Shown: positions 41,723-50,050 of the stretch, piece after piece | Numbering within the stretch: position 1 is the first letter of the stretch | Layout: each line of letters starts with the position of its first letter | DNA from: Actinoplanes sp. M2I2 | Lineage (GTDB): Bacteria; Actinomycetota; Actinomycetes; Mycobacteriales; Micromonosporaceae | Reading direction: 5' to 3' | DNA length: 64,000 bases | NCBI RefSeq assembly: GCF_023544445.1 | Contig: NZ_JALPVJ010000020.1 | Span: 104,211 to 168,210 of the forward strand | The notes under the pieces: model-generated | Databases searched by the model: none | Told to the model about the DNA's origin: nothing | The model's input: the letters and a program-made list of their open reading frames with translations, nothing else | Made by a program: the position numbers and the translations under genes

Positions 41723-42415
41723 CTACCAGGGAAGGGCACCGTCTCGATCGGTCGCCGTACCGGTCGGCGTCTTGTCGCCGAGGGTGGCGATCCGCACGGC
41801 CGCGTCCGTTCCGTCCTGCACGCTGTGGCCGACTCCGCCGGTGAAGTCCGTTGCTGATTGTCCGGGGTCGACCGCGTTGAACCGGATGTCCGGGATGGTC
41901 TTGGCGTACTGCATGGTGAGCATGGTGACCGCGACCTTGGACGACCCGTAGGCCGCCAGCGGGTATTGGGACTCGACCCGGTTCGGGTCATGGATCAGCG
42001 TGAAGGATCCGACGCCGCTGGTGACGTTGATGACCGACGGTGCTCCGGCGGCCCGCAGCAGCGGCAGGAACGCACGGATGACCCGTACGGTGCCGAAGAC
42101 ATTGGTTTCGTAGACGGGCCGCATGTGCTCGACGGTCATGTCCTCAGGGGACGTGACGTCCCCGAGGACTCCAGCGTTGTTTATCAGAATGTCCAGGTGT
42201 CCGGCCTCGGCCCGGATCGTCTCGGCGGCCGCGACGACCGACGAGTCGTCGGTCACGTCGAGCTGCACGAATCGGGCGCCGAGCCGGTCGGCGGCGGCCC
42301 GACCCCGCTCGGCGTCTCGGGCGCCGATCCAGACGGTCTGGCCGGCTTCGATGAGACGGCGTGCGATTTCGTAGCCGAGGCTTCGGTTGCCGCCGGTGAT
42401 GAGCGTGGTGGTCAT
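41723..42415 (-). CDS. Short-chain dehydrogenase
   Basis: This 230-residue SDR has TGGNRSLG at 7-14, NNAGVLG near 79-85, a Ser in NVTSGVG and YGSSK as the Tyr-Lys pair. It is slightly shorter than most, with a compact substrate lobe. It lies downstream of a remnant of an ABM-like monooxygenase gene and is divergent, across that remnant, from an XRE/MmyB-type regulator at 42775, matching the regulator-reductase modules at 2793 and 23793. The substrate is unknown. Confidence 0.88.
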   Translation of the reverse strand: MTTTLITGGNRSLGYEIARRLIEAGQTVWIGARDAERGRAAADRLGARFVQLDVTDDSSVVAAAETIRAEAGHLDILINNAGVLGDVTSPEDMTVEHMRPVYETNVFGTVRVIRAFLPLLRAAGAPSVINVTSGVGSFTLIHDPNRVESQYPLAAYGSSKVAVTMLTMQYAKTIPDIRFNAVDPGQSATDFTGGVGHSVQDGTDAAVRIATLGDKTPTGTATDRDGALPW

Positions 42416-42454
42416 ATGAATGGGTTCCTTTCGATGGTGGCGCGGTCCGGGGCG

Positions 42455-42630
42455 CTATTGGGCGGGGCGGAACGGGCGCAGCAGGGTTATGCCGTCCTCG
42501 ATGGGACCGTCGATCAGTTCGAGCATCTGCGGCACGAGTTCTTGCATGCGAGGGGCGCCGAGGTGCGCGTCGAGGTATTCGCCCGGGTCTGCCAGATCAC
42601 GGTCACGTAGCCGTTGGGCGTTGCGGTCAT
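42455..42630 (-). pseudogene. Remnant of an antibiotic biosynthesis monooxygenase-like gene
   Basis: The minus-strand frame ending in TAG at 42455 encodes LADPGEYLDAHLGAPRMQEL, then MLELIDGPIEDGITLLRPF, matching the C-terminal half of ABM-domain (quinol monooxygenase-like) proteins. No start codon is in this frame. The ATG at 42630, with GGAACCTC upstream, opens another frame (MTATPNGYVTVIW) that resembles the first strand but ends early. A frameshift and deletion between the two parts is inferred. The gene once led the operon with the SDR at 41723. Confidence 0.55.
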
Positions 42631-42774
42631 TGGTGAGGTTCCTTTCCCGGTGCTGCTTCGAGCCTGGGGCCAGCCGGCATCCGTAGCCAGGTAAAGACCG
42701 TGCTACCCATCCGGGCCCAGCCTGGGATGGCCCGTACCAGGCAGAACTCGTGCGCTACGGGCAAAATGAGAGCA

Positions 42775-43638
42775 ATGACCTCCGCACCGCTCTCTCTCGG
42801 TGAGATGCTGCGCAGTCGGCGCGAGCACCTCACGCCCGCCGATGTCGGGCTGGAGTCCTTCGGCCGGCGTCGCACGGCTGGGCTACGGCGGGAGGAGCTC
42901 GCGCAGCTGGCCGGCGTGAGCGTCGACTACATAACCCGGCTCGAGCAAGGACGCGCCCGCACCCCTTCCCAGCAGATAGTTGCCGCGCTGGCCCGGGCCC
43001 TGCAGCTGAGCCGCACCGAGACGGCGCTGCTCCACCGCGCCGCCGGCTTGACTCCACCAGCGTCGGGAACCGTCTCGCATCACATCCCGGCCGGAGTGCA
43101 ACGGATGCTCACCCGCATGTCGGACCTGCCGCTGGCAGTGTTCGCCGCCGACTGGACCCAGCTCGCCTCGACGCCGCTGTGGCAGGCACTGTTCCAGGCC
43201 CCTTCCGTTGCGGCCGACCCGAACCAGAACCTCCTCGTCCAGGCGTTCGTTGACGACAGCATCAGCGGGGTCGCGACCGCCCATGGCGGCCCGGACGCGT
43301 TCGAGCGCGCACTGGTCTACGACCTGCGGCGTTCCGCCGCCGACTACCGCGACGATCCCCGGTTCCGGGCGTTCGTCGCCGACCTGCGAACGCGCAGCCC
43401 TCGGTTCGCCGCACTGTGGGACGAGGGACGGGCAGCCGCTCATCAGAGCATCGTGAAGACCGTGCACAACCCGCTGGTGGGTGACATCGTGCTCGACTGC
43501 GACGTCGTCGTCGTCCCGGCCTCCGACATCAAAGTCGTCATCTACTCGACGTCGCATCGAGGAACCGATGCGGAGAAGCTCGATTTCCTCCGGGTGAGCG
43601 CCGTGCGGGCGATGCACCGAAGTCTGGATCCCTCTTGA
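42775..43638 (+). CDS. XRE/MmyB-type transcriptional regulator
   Basis: This 287-residue protein has a helix-turn-helix at about 8-85 (LGEMLRSRREHLTPADVG, LRREELAQLAGVSVDYITRL, then the last helix PSQQIVAALARAL) and a MmyB-like domain (LAVFAADWTQLASTPLWQAL, ALVYDLRRSAADYRDDPRFR, TVHNPLVGDIVLDCDV). It is intact. The start at 42775 is the family start; an ATG at 42766 is possible. GTACCAGGCAG (42734-42744) and an inverted pair CCATCC/GGATGG lie in the promoter. Its likely targets are the divergent ABM/SDR unit and itself. Confidence 0.9.
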   Translation: MTSAPLSLGEMLRSRREHLTPADVGLESFGRRRTAGLRREELAQLAGVSVDYITRLEQGRARTPSQQIVAALARALQLSRTETALLHRAAGLTPPASGTVSHHIPAGVQRMLTRMSDLPLAVFAADWTQLASTPLWQALFQAPSVAADPNQNLLVQAFVDDSISGVATAHGGPDAFERALVYDLRRSAADYRDDPRFRAFVADLRTRSPRFAALWDEGRAAAHQSIVKTVHNPLVGDIVLDCDVVVVPASDIKVVIYSTSHRGTDAEKLDFLRVSAVRAMHRSLDPS

Positions 43639-43759
43639 TCATTGCGGGTGCTGACTCCGGCCCACCGTAGCCCGGCCTCTTCGACCCGAGTACGCCCACC
43701 TGACCGACGGTGGCGCGGCCGAGGGCGTGCGTCCCCGCCAGGATGACGGCTGGCCGACG

Positions 43760-44365
43760 TCAGGCGCGCTGGGGAACCGGATGTGTTCTGGTCCCCAGTA
43801 CGAGCTCTCGCAGATCCGCTTCGCACTCCGCCAGTTCGTCGAGCACGACCGCGGTGAGGGACCGATCGCCGTCCGCGGCGATCCACCTGTCGAATCCGTC
43901 GTAGTAGGCCCGCACCCCGACGTCGGCCAGCAGGCCGGCGCGACGAGCGCTGCCCAGCCGTTCGAGAAGGGCGGTTTGCAGGGCACCGGCGATGGATGAC
44001 CGCTTGAACGCAGCGCGCTCCCTGAGCTCCGGGCTGGCGGCGATGAGCCCGGCGAGTCGTTGGCTGCTGCTGTGGTCCGCGACGTGCGCGTCCGTCATCG
44101 CCGAGATTGCGGCGGCGACGACGTCGATCGCCGGGGAGCCGGGCACGGCTCGAGCGACCGCTTCGACGGCGAGGTCGATGAGCGTGCCCTGGCCCTGGAA
44201 CAGGATCTCGCGCTTGTCGGGGAAGAGCCGGAAGAGCGTCGTCTTGGTCAGACCGGCACGTTCAGCGATCTGGGCGGTCGTGGTGGCGTCGTAGCCCTGC
44301 TCGAAGAAGAGGTCGACGGCGGTGCGCAGCAGTCGGCCGCGTGCGTCGGGTTCCCATCGCGCCAT
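43760..44365 (-). CDS. TetR-family regulator of the adjacent epimerase
   Basis: This 201-residue protein has an N-terminal TetR helix-turn-helix (LLRTAVDLFFEQGYDATTTA, IAERAGLTKTTLFRLFPDKR, residues 9-52) and a helical ligand domain. The ATG at 44365 follows the -10 TATGGT by seven bases, so a leaderless transcript is likely; the upstream ATG at 44377 would lie inside the -10. Two 19-base dyads (44382-44431) occupy the space between it and the divergent epimerase-like gene, consistent with joint repression. The ligand is unknown. Confidence 0.9.
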   Translation of the reverse strand: MARWEPDARGRLLRTAVDLFFEQGYDATTTAQIAERAGLTKTTLFRLFPDKREILFQGQGTLIDLAVEAVARAVPGSPAIDVVAAAISAMTDAHVADHSSSQRLAGLIAASPELRERAAFKRSSIAGALQTALLERLGSARRAGLLADVGVRAYYDGFDRWIAADGDRSLTAVVLDELAECEADLRELVLGTRTHPVPQRA

Positions 44366-44381
44366 GACCACCACCATAGAT

Positions 44382-44431
44382 GATGCAACTCGGTCACATC
44401 AGGGTGTACGGTGATGTTACCGAGTCACATC
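44382..44431. promoter_or_regulatory. Two TetR operators in the divergent promoter
   Basis: GATGTTACCGAGTCACATC (44413-44431) has arms matching GATGTnAC/GTnACATC around CGA. GATGCAACTCGGTCACATC (44382-44400) is a diverged second copy 31 bases away (centre to centre). The first overlaps the promoter of the tetR gene and the second is nearer the epimerase gene. Confidence 0.7.
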
Positions 44432-44490
44432 ATCGAGGCGGACCCACGGACGACCGTGCGGAACGCTCACCCCCTGAACGGAGAACCACC

Positions 44491-45372
44491 GTGCGCGTCT
44501 TCATCACTGGAGCCTCCGGCTGGATCGGCACTGCCCTCACGAAGGAGCTTGTCGCCGCTGGGCACGAGGTCGTCGGCCTCGCCCGGTCCGAGGCCTCCGC
44601 CGAGAAGGTCCGGGCGCTGGGCGGCACCGCGGTCCGCGGCGACATGACCGACCACGACCTCATCGTCGCCCAGGCGAGGGAGGCCGACGCCGTCGCGCAC
44701 CTGGCCTTCACGCTCGACTTCGCCGAGTTCGAGGAGACGGTCGACAACGAGGTCGAGCTCATCGCGAAGGTCGGCGATGCCCTGCTGGGCACGGGCAAGG
44801 CGTTCATCGCGGCCTCCGGCACTCCCATCCTCTTCGGCCACGTCGCCACCGAGGAGGACGTGCTCGACCCCGCGGGTCCCGCCGGTGCGCGGGCCCGGAC
44901 TGCGGCCGCGGTCCTGGCGCTGTCGGAGCGAGGCATCCGCTCGGGCCTGGTGCGCATGCCGCGCTCCGTGCACGGCGAAGGCGACCGCAACGGGCTGATC
45001 GCGGTGCTCGTCGGTCTGGACCGCCAGCTCGGCACGGCCGCCTACGTGGGCGACGGCGCCAACCGCTGGCCCGCCGTCCACATCAACGACGCCGGTCGGC
45101 TCTTCCGCCTCGCCCTGGAGGAGGCACCCGCCGGCTCCGTCCTGCACGCGGTCGGTGAGGAGGGCGTGGCGATGCGCGACGTCGCCGACGTCATCGCCGA
45201 GCAGACCGGTCTGAGCGCCGCGGCCGTCGACCCGGAGCAGCTGGGCGTCTTCGGCGCCCTGCTCGGTGGTGACCAGCCCGCGTCCAACGACGCGACCCGG
45301 CAGCTCGTCGGGTGGAAGCCGACCGGCCCCACCCTGCTCGAGGACCTCGCCGCCGGCTACTACACCTCCTGA
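44491..45372 (+). CDS. NAD-dependent epimerase/dehydratase family protein
   Basis: This 293-residue extended or atypical SDR has the cofactor motif TGASGWIGTAL at 6-16 and the words AVAHLAFTLDF, FIAASGTPILFG, RMPRSVHGEGDRNG and WPAVHINDAGRLFRLALEE. The canonical YxxxK is not evident, which is usual for the atypical group that binds NAD(P) and may act as a reductase or redox sensor. The GTG at 44491 is chosen because GGAGAA lies six bases upstream and the Rossmann strand begins at once. It is divergent from its probable TetR repressor. Confidence 0.88.
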   Translation: MRVFITGASGWIGTALTKELVAAGHEVVGLARSEASAEKVRALGGTAVRGDMTDHDLIVAQAREADAVAHLAFTLDFAEFEETVDNEVELIAKVGDALLGTGKAFIAASGTPILFGHVATEEDVLDPAGPAGARARTAAAVLALSERGIRSGLVRMPRSVHGEGDRNGLIAVLVGLDRQLGTAAYVGDGANRWPAVHINDAGRLFRLALEEAPAGSVLHAVGEEGVAMRDVADVIAEQTGLSAAAVDPEQLGVFGALLGGDQPASNDATRQLVGWKPTGPTLLEDLAAGYYTS

Positions 45373-45463
45373 CCCCCGGGCGCTGACGCCGCCGCGCAGC
45401 GCCGCCGGCGCGTCGGCCCCCCGTGGTCGGCCACCCCACCCGCAGCCCCTGAGGAGATCCGCC

Positions 45464-45634
45464 ATGTCCACGTTCGTTCTCGTCCACGACGCCTGGCACG
45501 CCGGGCAGGTCTGGGACCGCGTCGTCCCCCGTCTCGAGGCCGCAGGTCATACGTGCTTCGCGCCCTCGTTGACCGGACACGGTCCGCACGAGCACCTGCT
45601 TGGCCCCGAGGTGGGGCTGTACTGGTTGCCGTGA
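45464..45634 (+). pseudogene. 5' fragment of an alpha/beta hydrolase gene
   Basis: Behind a good ribosome binding site (GAGGAG) the frame encodes MSTFVLVHDAWHAGQVWDRV, then LEAAGHTCFAPSLTGHG, the typical first strand, oxyanion loop and second strand of an alpha/beta hydrolase. It then diverges (LLGPEVGLYWLP) and stops after 56 codons. The nucleophile elbow and everything after it are missing, so the product cannot be active. The gene was probably co-transcribed with the epimerase-like gene 91 bases upstream. Confidence 0.75.
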
Positions 45635-45833
45635 GCGCCACCGGGGCGCTTTCGGGACCGGGCCTGTCTGCGACGAGGTCCACAGGTCCCGCAGGCGCTG
45701 CTCGACAGATCTCCAGGTGGATCTCACCGTCATTCTGGCCTGAGCTCTGGCACGACGCGGACCTGCATGTCCGGGTCGACGTGTAGCTACCAGTTCCCTT
45801 GATGGCCTAGGGCGGTGGCTTCGGAGGATGGGG
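45635..45833. other. Unassigned stretch after the truncated hydrolase
   Basis: About 200 bases hold open frames on both strands but no recognisable protein or site. This is a likely location of the sequence that replaced the 3' part of the hydrolase gene. Confidence 0.4.
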
Positions 45834-47087
45834 CTAGAGAGAGGCAGAGCTCCAGACAGCCCCGAGCGCCGGCATTCCGATACATCCAACATCTGATGTC
45901 GCCAAGCAGGCCGGACCAGGGGCGTACGTGGTCACCGCTGACCGGGTGGTGCCGTACAGCCGGCCGTTCGCCACCATCGGCGCGTCCCGGAGGTCCGAGG
46001 TGCTCGCGGGGAGGGCGATCGAGCTTCCGGTACGCGCGTCGAGCGCCGCCAGCGGGTGGCCGTGGCCTCGCCAGCCGTACAACACGCCGCCGCCGACCGA
46101 GAGCGTGACGGGGGCGTTCCCGGTGAAGGCGGCCGTCCAGAGCCGGCGGCCGTCGGTGGCATCGACGGCGATCAGCTCGTTCGAGTAGGTGTGCAGGTAG
46201 ACGCGCTCGCCGTCGGTGGCGAACCCGAAGGTGCCGCCGTGGCCCGGGAAGGTCCGCAGGACGGCTCCGGTGGCCGCGCTGACGGTGCGGATACGCTCGT
46301 CCGGCCCGCATCGCAGGTAGAACCTCGCGCCGTCGGGAGATGCGCCGATCGGGGTGAAGCAGCCCGCGCCGGCCGGCCACACCGCCGTGCCCGTGGTGAC
46401 GTCGACCGCAGTGGTCCGGTCGTCGCCGACCACCAGGATCCGTCCGCCGGCGGCGATGGTCTCGCCGGCGATCGACGACCCCTGCCGGGCCCAGACCCGT
46501 GTGCCGTCGGCGACGCGGTACGCCCGGATCCCGTACCGGCTGACGGTCGCGTCCCAGACACTCCCGACGACGATGCCCTTGTCGACGAGCACGCCGTACA
46601 GGGTCTCGGGGATCTGCCGGGTGTAGAGGATCTTGCCGGTCCGGACGTCGTGGGCGGCCAGGGACGTCTTGCCGGAGCGGCAGTCCCGGGACTGGACCAC
46701 CAGCCGGGGGCCCACGATGGCGGCCAGGGTGATGCTGGTCTTCCGGCTGGTGGCCGGGGTCCGCCAGACCAGCGCGCCGGTGCTCGCGTCATGACCACTG
46801 ATCCGGTACGACGCGGCGGTGACCAGCCGTCCCGCGCCGACCAGGGACGCGGCCGGGGCGGCGCACTTCGCGGTGGTCAGCGGGACGTTCCAGCCCGGCC
46901 TGAGCTTGGCCGCGGCGGCCGGGGTCAGCCGGGACTCGCCCGGGTTGTAGCGGTCGCCGGTCGCGTGGGCCGCGGCCTGTCCCCAGGCGTCGGGAGTCGT
47001 CGCGGCGGCCCGGCCGGCAACGGGGACCGGGCCGGCGATCGCGCTGAGCGCGGCGACCACGGCGACCGCCAGGTGACGACGTCTCAC
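45834..47087 (-). CDS. Secreted PQQ-like beta-propeller protein
   Basis: This 417-residue protein has a signal peptide (residues 1-29, RRRHLAVAVVAALSAIAGPV, cleavage near AGRAAA). It is followed by repeated blades with the pattern GHDASTGALVWRTP, AHDVRTGKILYTRQI, AYRVADGTRVWARQG, AVDVTTGTAVWPAG, AVDATDGRRLWTAAF and ALDARTGSSIALP. It is a PQQ_2-like eight-blade propeller without evident PQQ-binding catalytic residues, so it is probably a binding or scaffold protein outside the membrane. The GTG at 47087 has GAGGAG six bases upstream. Its C-terminus ends abruptly after two Cys residues, possibly a disulfide. Confidence 0.85.
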   Translation of the reverse strand: MRRRHLAVAVVAALSAIAGPVPVAGRAAATTPDAWGQAAAHATGDRYNPGESRLTPAAAAKLRPGWNVPLTTAKCAAPAASLVGAGRLVTAASYRISGHDASTGALVWRTPATSRKTSITLAAIVGPRLVVQSRDCRSGKTSLAAHDVRTGKILYTRQIPETLYGVLVDKGIVVGSVWDATVSRYGIRAYRVADGTRVWARQGSSIAGETIAAGGRILVVGDDRTTAVDVTTGTAVWPAGAGCFTPIGASPDGARFYLRCGPDERIRTVSAATGAVLRTFPGHGGTFGFATDGERVYLHTYSNELIAVDATDGRRLWTAAFTGNAPVTLSVGGGVLYGWRGHGHPLAALDARTGSSIALPASTSDLRDAPMVANGRLYGTTRSAVTTYAPGPACLATSDVGCIGMPALGAVWSSASL

Positions 47088-47226
47088 GGTGACTCCTCGG
47101 GGCGGGGCAAGATCATCACCGTACGGAGGAACGTCGCCTTTGTCCGTGTGCCGGGCGCAGTGCTCACCCGGTCGGGCGACCGTCCAGGTGCGGGCGCCGG
47201 CCGCAAGAGACGCCGCGGCGGCGTGC

Positions 47227-47883
47227 TCAGATCGCCGTTCGCGCCTGCTCGATGTTCCGGGCGATGGCGTGGGCTCCATGGGCGCGGGCGATGGCCCGCG
47301 CCTCGTCGAGCGTCGCCAGCGCGTCCGTACGGCGGCCCTGGGCGGCCGCGATGTAGGCCAGCCCGACCATGTTGGAGGCGACGCCCGGCAGATTACCGAT
47401 CTCCCGGCGCAGGCGGGACGACTCTTCCAGCTGCTCGCGAGCCTCGTCGAGCCGGCCGGCGGCGTGGGCGGCGATGCCCAGGTGCCGCAACGCCTCGGCC
47501 TGCGTCCCCCTGTCGCCGGCCTCGGCGGCCAGCCGGTGGGCCCGGTCCAGATGGGGTACTGCACTCTCGTTGTCACGCCGGATGAACTGGTGCAGACAGC
47601 CGATCCAGAACAGGGCCTCGGCCTCCCCGCGGGTGTCGCCCAGCGCCCGGTACAACGCGAGGGCGCGTTCGAACAGGGGCAGCTCGGCGGGATCTTCCGC
47701 GGTCACGGCATCGTCGGGTGCGTGCTGAAACCGCGCGTGCAGGAGCTTGCCCCGGGCCAGCGCTGTATCGGCCTCGACCGCGTCGAGGGCTCTCTCGGCG
47801 TCCGGGAGCGCGCCGGCGTCTCCCGAGTAGACCGCTCGCCGATAGGCGTCCCGGGCCAGCTGGATCCGGTCCTCAGTGCTCAT
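47227..47883 (-). CDS. Tetratricopeptide-repeat protein
   Basis: This 218-residue soluble helical protein consists of about five TPR-like helix pairs (for example FERALALYRALGDTRGEAEA, HLDRAHRLAAEAGDRGTQAE, ALRHLGIAAHAAGRLDEARE, NMVGLAYIAAAQGRRTDALA). It has no enzymatic domain and no signal peptide. The ATG at 47883 lies inside the end of the upstream kinase gene (11-base overlap), so the two are translationally coupled. It probably binds a partner protein or peptide in the same pathway; the partner is unknown. Confidence 0.85.
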   Translation of the reverse strand: MSTEDRIQLARDAYRRAVYSGDAGALPDAERALDAVEADTALARGKLLHARFQHAPDDAVTAEDPAELPLFERALALYRALGDTRGEAEALFWIGCLHQFIRRDNESAVPHLDRAHRLAAEAGDRGTQAEALRHLGIAAHAAGRLDEAREQLEESSRLRREIGNLPGVASNMVGLAYIAAAQGRRTDALATLDEARAIARAHGAHAIARNIEQARTAI

Positions 47884-50050
47884 CGCCGCCCCCGCTGCTG
47901 TACTGAAGGTGCAGTGTAGGGCCGATGGGGAGCGTCGCCTCGATCGTCGTGCCGTTTCCCGGCGGGCTGCTGATCCGGAGCTGACCGCCGCGCGCTTCGA
48001 CCCGGTCGAACAGGCCGGTCAGCCCGGAGCCGGCGCCCGCGCGAGCGCCGCCCACACCGTCGTCCCCCACCTCGATCCGCAACGCGTCGGCCCGCAGCCC
48101 GGCGCGGACCCAGACACGACCGGCCCGGGCGTGCTTGACGACGTTGGTGAGCGCCTCGGCGATGACGAAGTACGCGGTGGTCTCGACCTCCACGGCCATC
48201 CGCGGCACGTCGACGACGGCATCGACGGGCAGCGACTGGTCGGCCAGCAGCGACTCCACGCCGCCGCGCAGGCCGTTGCGGGTCAACGCGGCCGGGAGGA
48301 TCCCGCTGATGATCTCCCGTAGTTCGTCGGTGGCCCGGTGGGCGTGCTTGAGCGCCTCCTCGAGGTGGTCGGAGGTGGTCGGCAGGTCGCCGTGAGCCAG
48401 GGAATGCCGGGCCAGTTTGAGGGTGATGACGGTGTGGACGAGACGTTGCTGGGCGCCGTCGTGGACATCGCGCTGGAGCCGGCGGCGGGTCTCGTCGGCC
48501 GTGGACAGCACTCGCGCCCGGGAGGCGATGAGCTGAGCGCGGCTCGTCGTGTTGCTCACCGCGGTGGCGACCAGATTGGCGAACCGCTGGAGGCGCTCCT
48601 CGGTGCCGCGGGTCACCGGTCCGTCGGCCGACGTCGCGGTCAGCGTTCCCCAGACGCGGCTCTCCACCTCGATGGGCGCGGCGACCGCGGCCGCGAGACC
48701 GTACTCGCGGGCCCGGGCGGCGTTGGGCTCCGTCCGGTAGTCGTCCACGCGTACCGCGACCGCCGATCGCCGGACCCGGTCGGGCAGCGATCCGGGCTCG
48801 TAGGGGATGCGTGTCCCGGGTGGCGCCGGCCCACCGCTCCGGCTGACCACGATCAGGGACTCGTCCTCCTCGTACCGGACGAGGGTGACCGGCTGACCGT
48901 CCAGAAGCTGCCGTGCCTCGGCGGCGACGGCCGCGAACACCGCGTCGGAGGCGTCGCCCCGGGCGACCTGTTCCGCGACGCGCAGCAGAGCCGATTGTTC
49001 GTCGGCCAGCGCCTGAGCGTCGGCCCGCGCCTGGGAGCTGGCGATCGCGGTGCCGGCCAGCTCCGCGAAGCGCGCGAGCTTCTCCTCGATCTGGGCCGGC
49101 AGGGTCCGCCGTCCGGCCGCGACCAGGGTTCCCCACAACCGGTCCTCGGCCACGACCGGCGCGGCCGCGCTCGACAGGAATCCATTGCTGGAGGCCAGCC
49201 GTCCCCACGCCCCCGACAGCTCGTTCAGCTGGTCCGTGCGGGCCGGCCGCCCGGTCCGCCAGACGCGCTGGGTGGAGCCGTCGCCCGTGGCCGGCGCCCG
49301 CATGCCCACCGCCACGCCGGCCGGCGGGTCGTGGACCGCGACGACCTCGGTCGCCCCGTCGGGGTCGAAACGCAGAAGCGTCGTGAAGGCGACGCCGACC
49401 AGACTCGCCGCCTCGGTGACGACCGACTCCAGCACGTCGCCGGGCGGGGCGTCGTGGGCCACCAGCTCGGCGACCTGCCGCAGCGCGGCCTGCTCGGCGA
49501 CGAGCCCGGCGGCGATGCTGTCGATCTCCTCGCGGCTCCGGGCGTGGGCGATCGCACCGGCCAGCAACTCGGTGAACGCGGTCAGGCGTTCCTCGGTATC
49601 GGGCGGAAGTGTCGCGCCGCCGGTCGTTCCGACGACGACCAGTCCCCACACCCGGGCGCCGACGATCACCGGGGCGCCGGCCGACGGTCCCCAGCCCCAG
49701 CCCCGGACCAGATCGGCCGGCGGGCCGGACGCGTTCGCGTCATCGTTGATCCGGATCGGACGCTTGGTTTCCCGGATCGACCGGGAGAGTGCGCCGGAAC
49801 CGGACGGGAGCCGGAGCTCGGCATGGTGGTGGCCGGTCAGCTCGTTCCATCGGCCGATCACGGTGACCGTCCCCTCGCCGGGCGATCGGAGCAGGGCCGC
49901 GTCGGTCACCGGGATCAGCCGGCCGACCTCGGTCAGCAGCGCCTCGATGATGTCCGTACGGGCGGCGCCGTGAGCGATCAGCGTCGCCACCCGCCGCAAC
50001 GCCGCCTGCTCGGCCAGCGAGCGCCGCAGCTCGTGGTGATCGTCAGTCAT
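47873..50050 (-). CDS. Multi-GAF sensor histidine kinase without a linked response regulator
   Basis: This 725-residue soluble kinase has three successive GAF domains (about 20-165, 190-345 and 370-520). Each is introduced by the similar phrase EQAALRRVA, EQAALRQVAELVAHD or EQSALLRVAEQVARG. A HisKA_3 domain follows with His in RRLQRDVHDGAQQRLVHTV, then a HATPase domain (EALTNVVKHARAG, DDGVGGA, GLTGLFDRVEARGG). It has no membrane span. It overlaps the hydrolase gene upstream by four bases and the TPR gene downstream by 11. No response regulator is in this operon; the nearest LuxR-type protein is the large ATPase at 50950, which has no receiver domain. Confidence 0.92.
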   Translation of the reverse strand: MTDDHHELRRSLAEQAALRRVATLIAHGAARTDIIEALLTEVGRLIPVTDAALLRSPGEGTVTVIGRWNELTGHHHAELRLPSGSGALSRSIRETKRPIRINDDANASGPPADLVRGWGWGPSAGAPVIVGARVWGLVVVGTTGGATLPPDTEERLTAFTELLAGAIAHARSREEIDSIAAGLVAEQAALRQVAELVAHDAPPGDVLESVVTEAASLVGVAFTTLLRFDPDGATEVVAVHDPPAGVAVGMRAPATGDGSTQRVWRTGRPARTDQLNELSGAWGRLASSNGFLSSAAAPVVAEDRLWGTLVAAGRRTLPAQIEEKLARFAELAGTAIASSQARADAQALADEQSALLRVAEQVARGDASDAVFAAVAAEARQLLDGQPVTLVRYEEDESLIVVSRSGGPAPPGTRIPYEPGSLPDRVRRSAVAVRVDDYRTEPNAARAREYGLAAAVAAPIEVESRVWGTLTATSADGPVTRGTEERLQRFANLVATAVSNTTSRAQLIASRARVLSTADETRRRLQRDVHDGAQQRLVHTVITLKLARHSLAHGDLPTTSDHLEEALKHAHRATDELREIISGILPAALTRNGLRGGVESLLADQSLPVDAVVDVPRMAVEVETTAYFVIAEALTNVVKHARAGRVWVRAGLRADALRIEVGDDGVGGARAGAGSGLTGLFDRVEARGGQLRISSPPGNGTTIEATLPIGPTLHLQYSSGGGDEH

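Noticed and set aside
45191..45892. Minus-strand gene across the truncated hydrolase region
   Set aside because: The translation has no family resemblance and overlaps the epimerase-like gene; no ribosome binding site was found.
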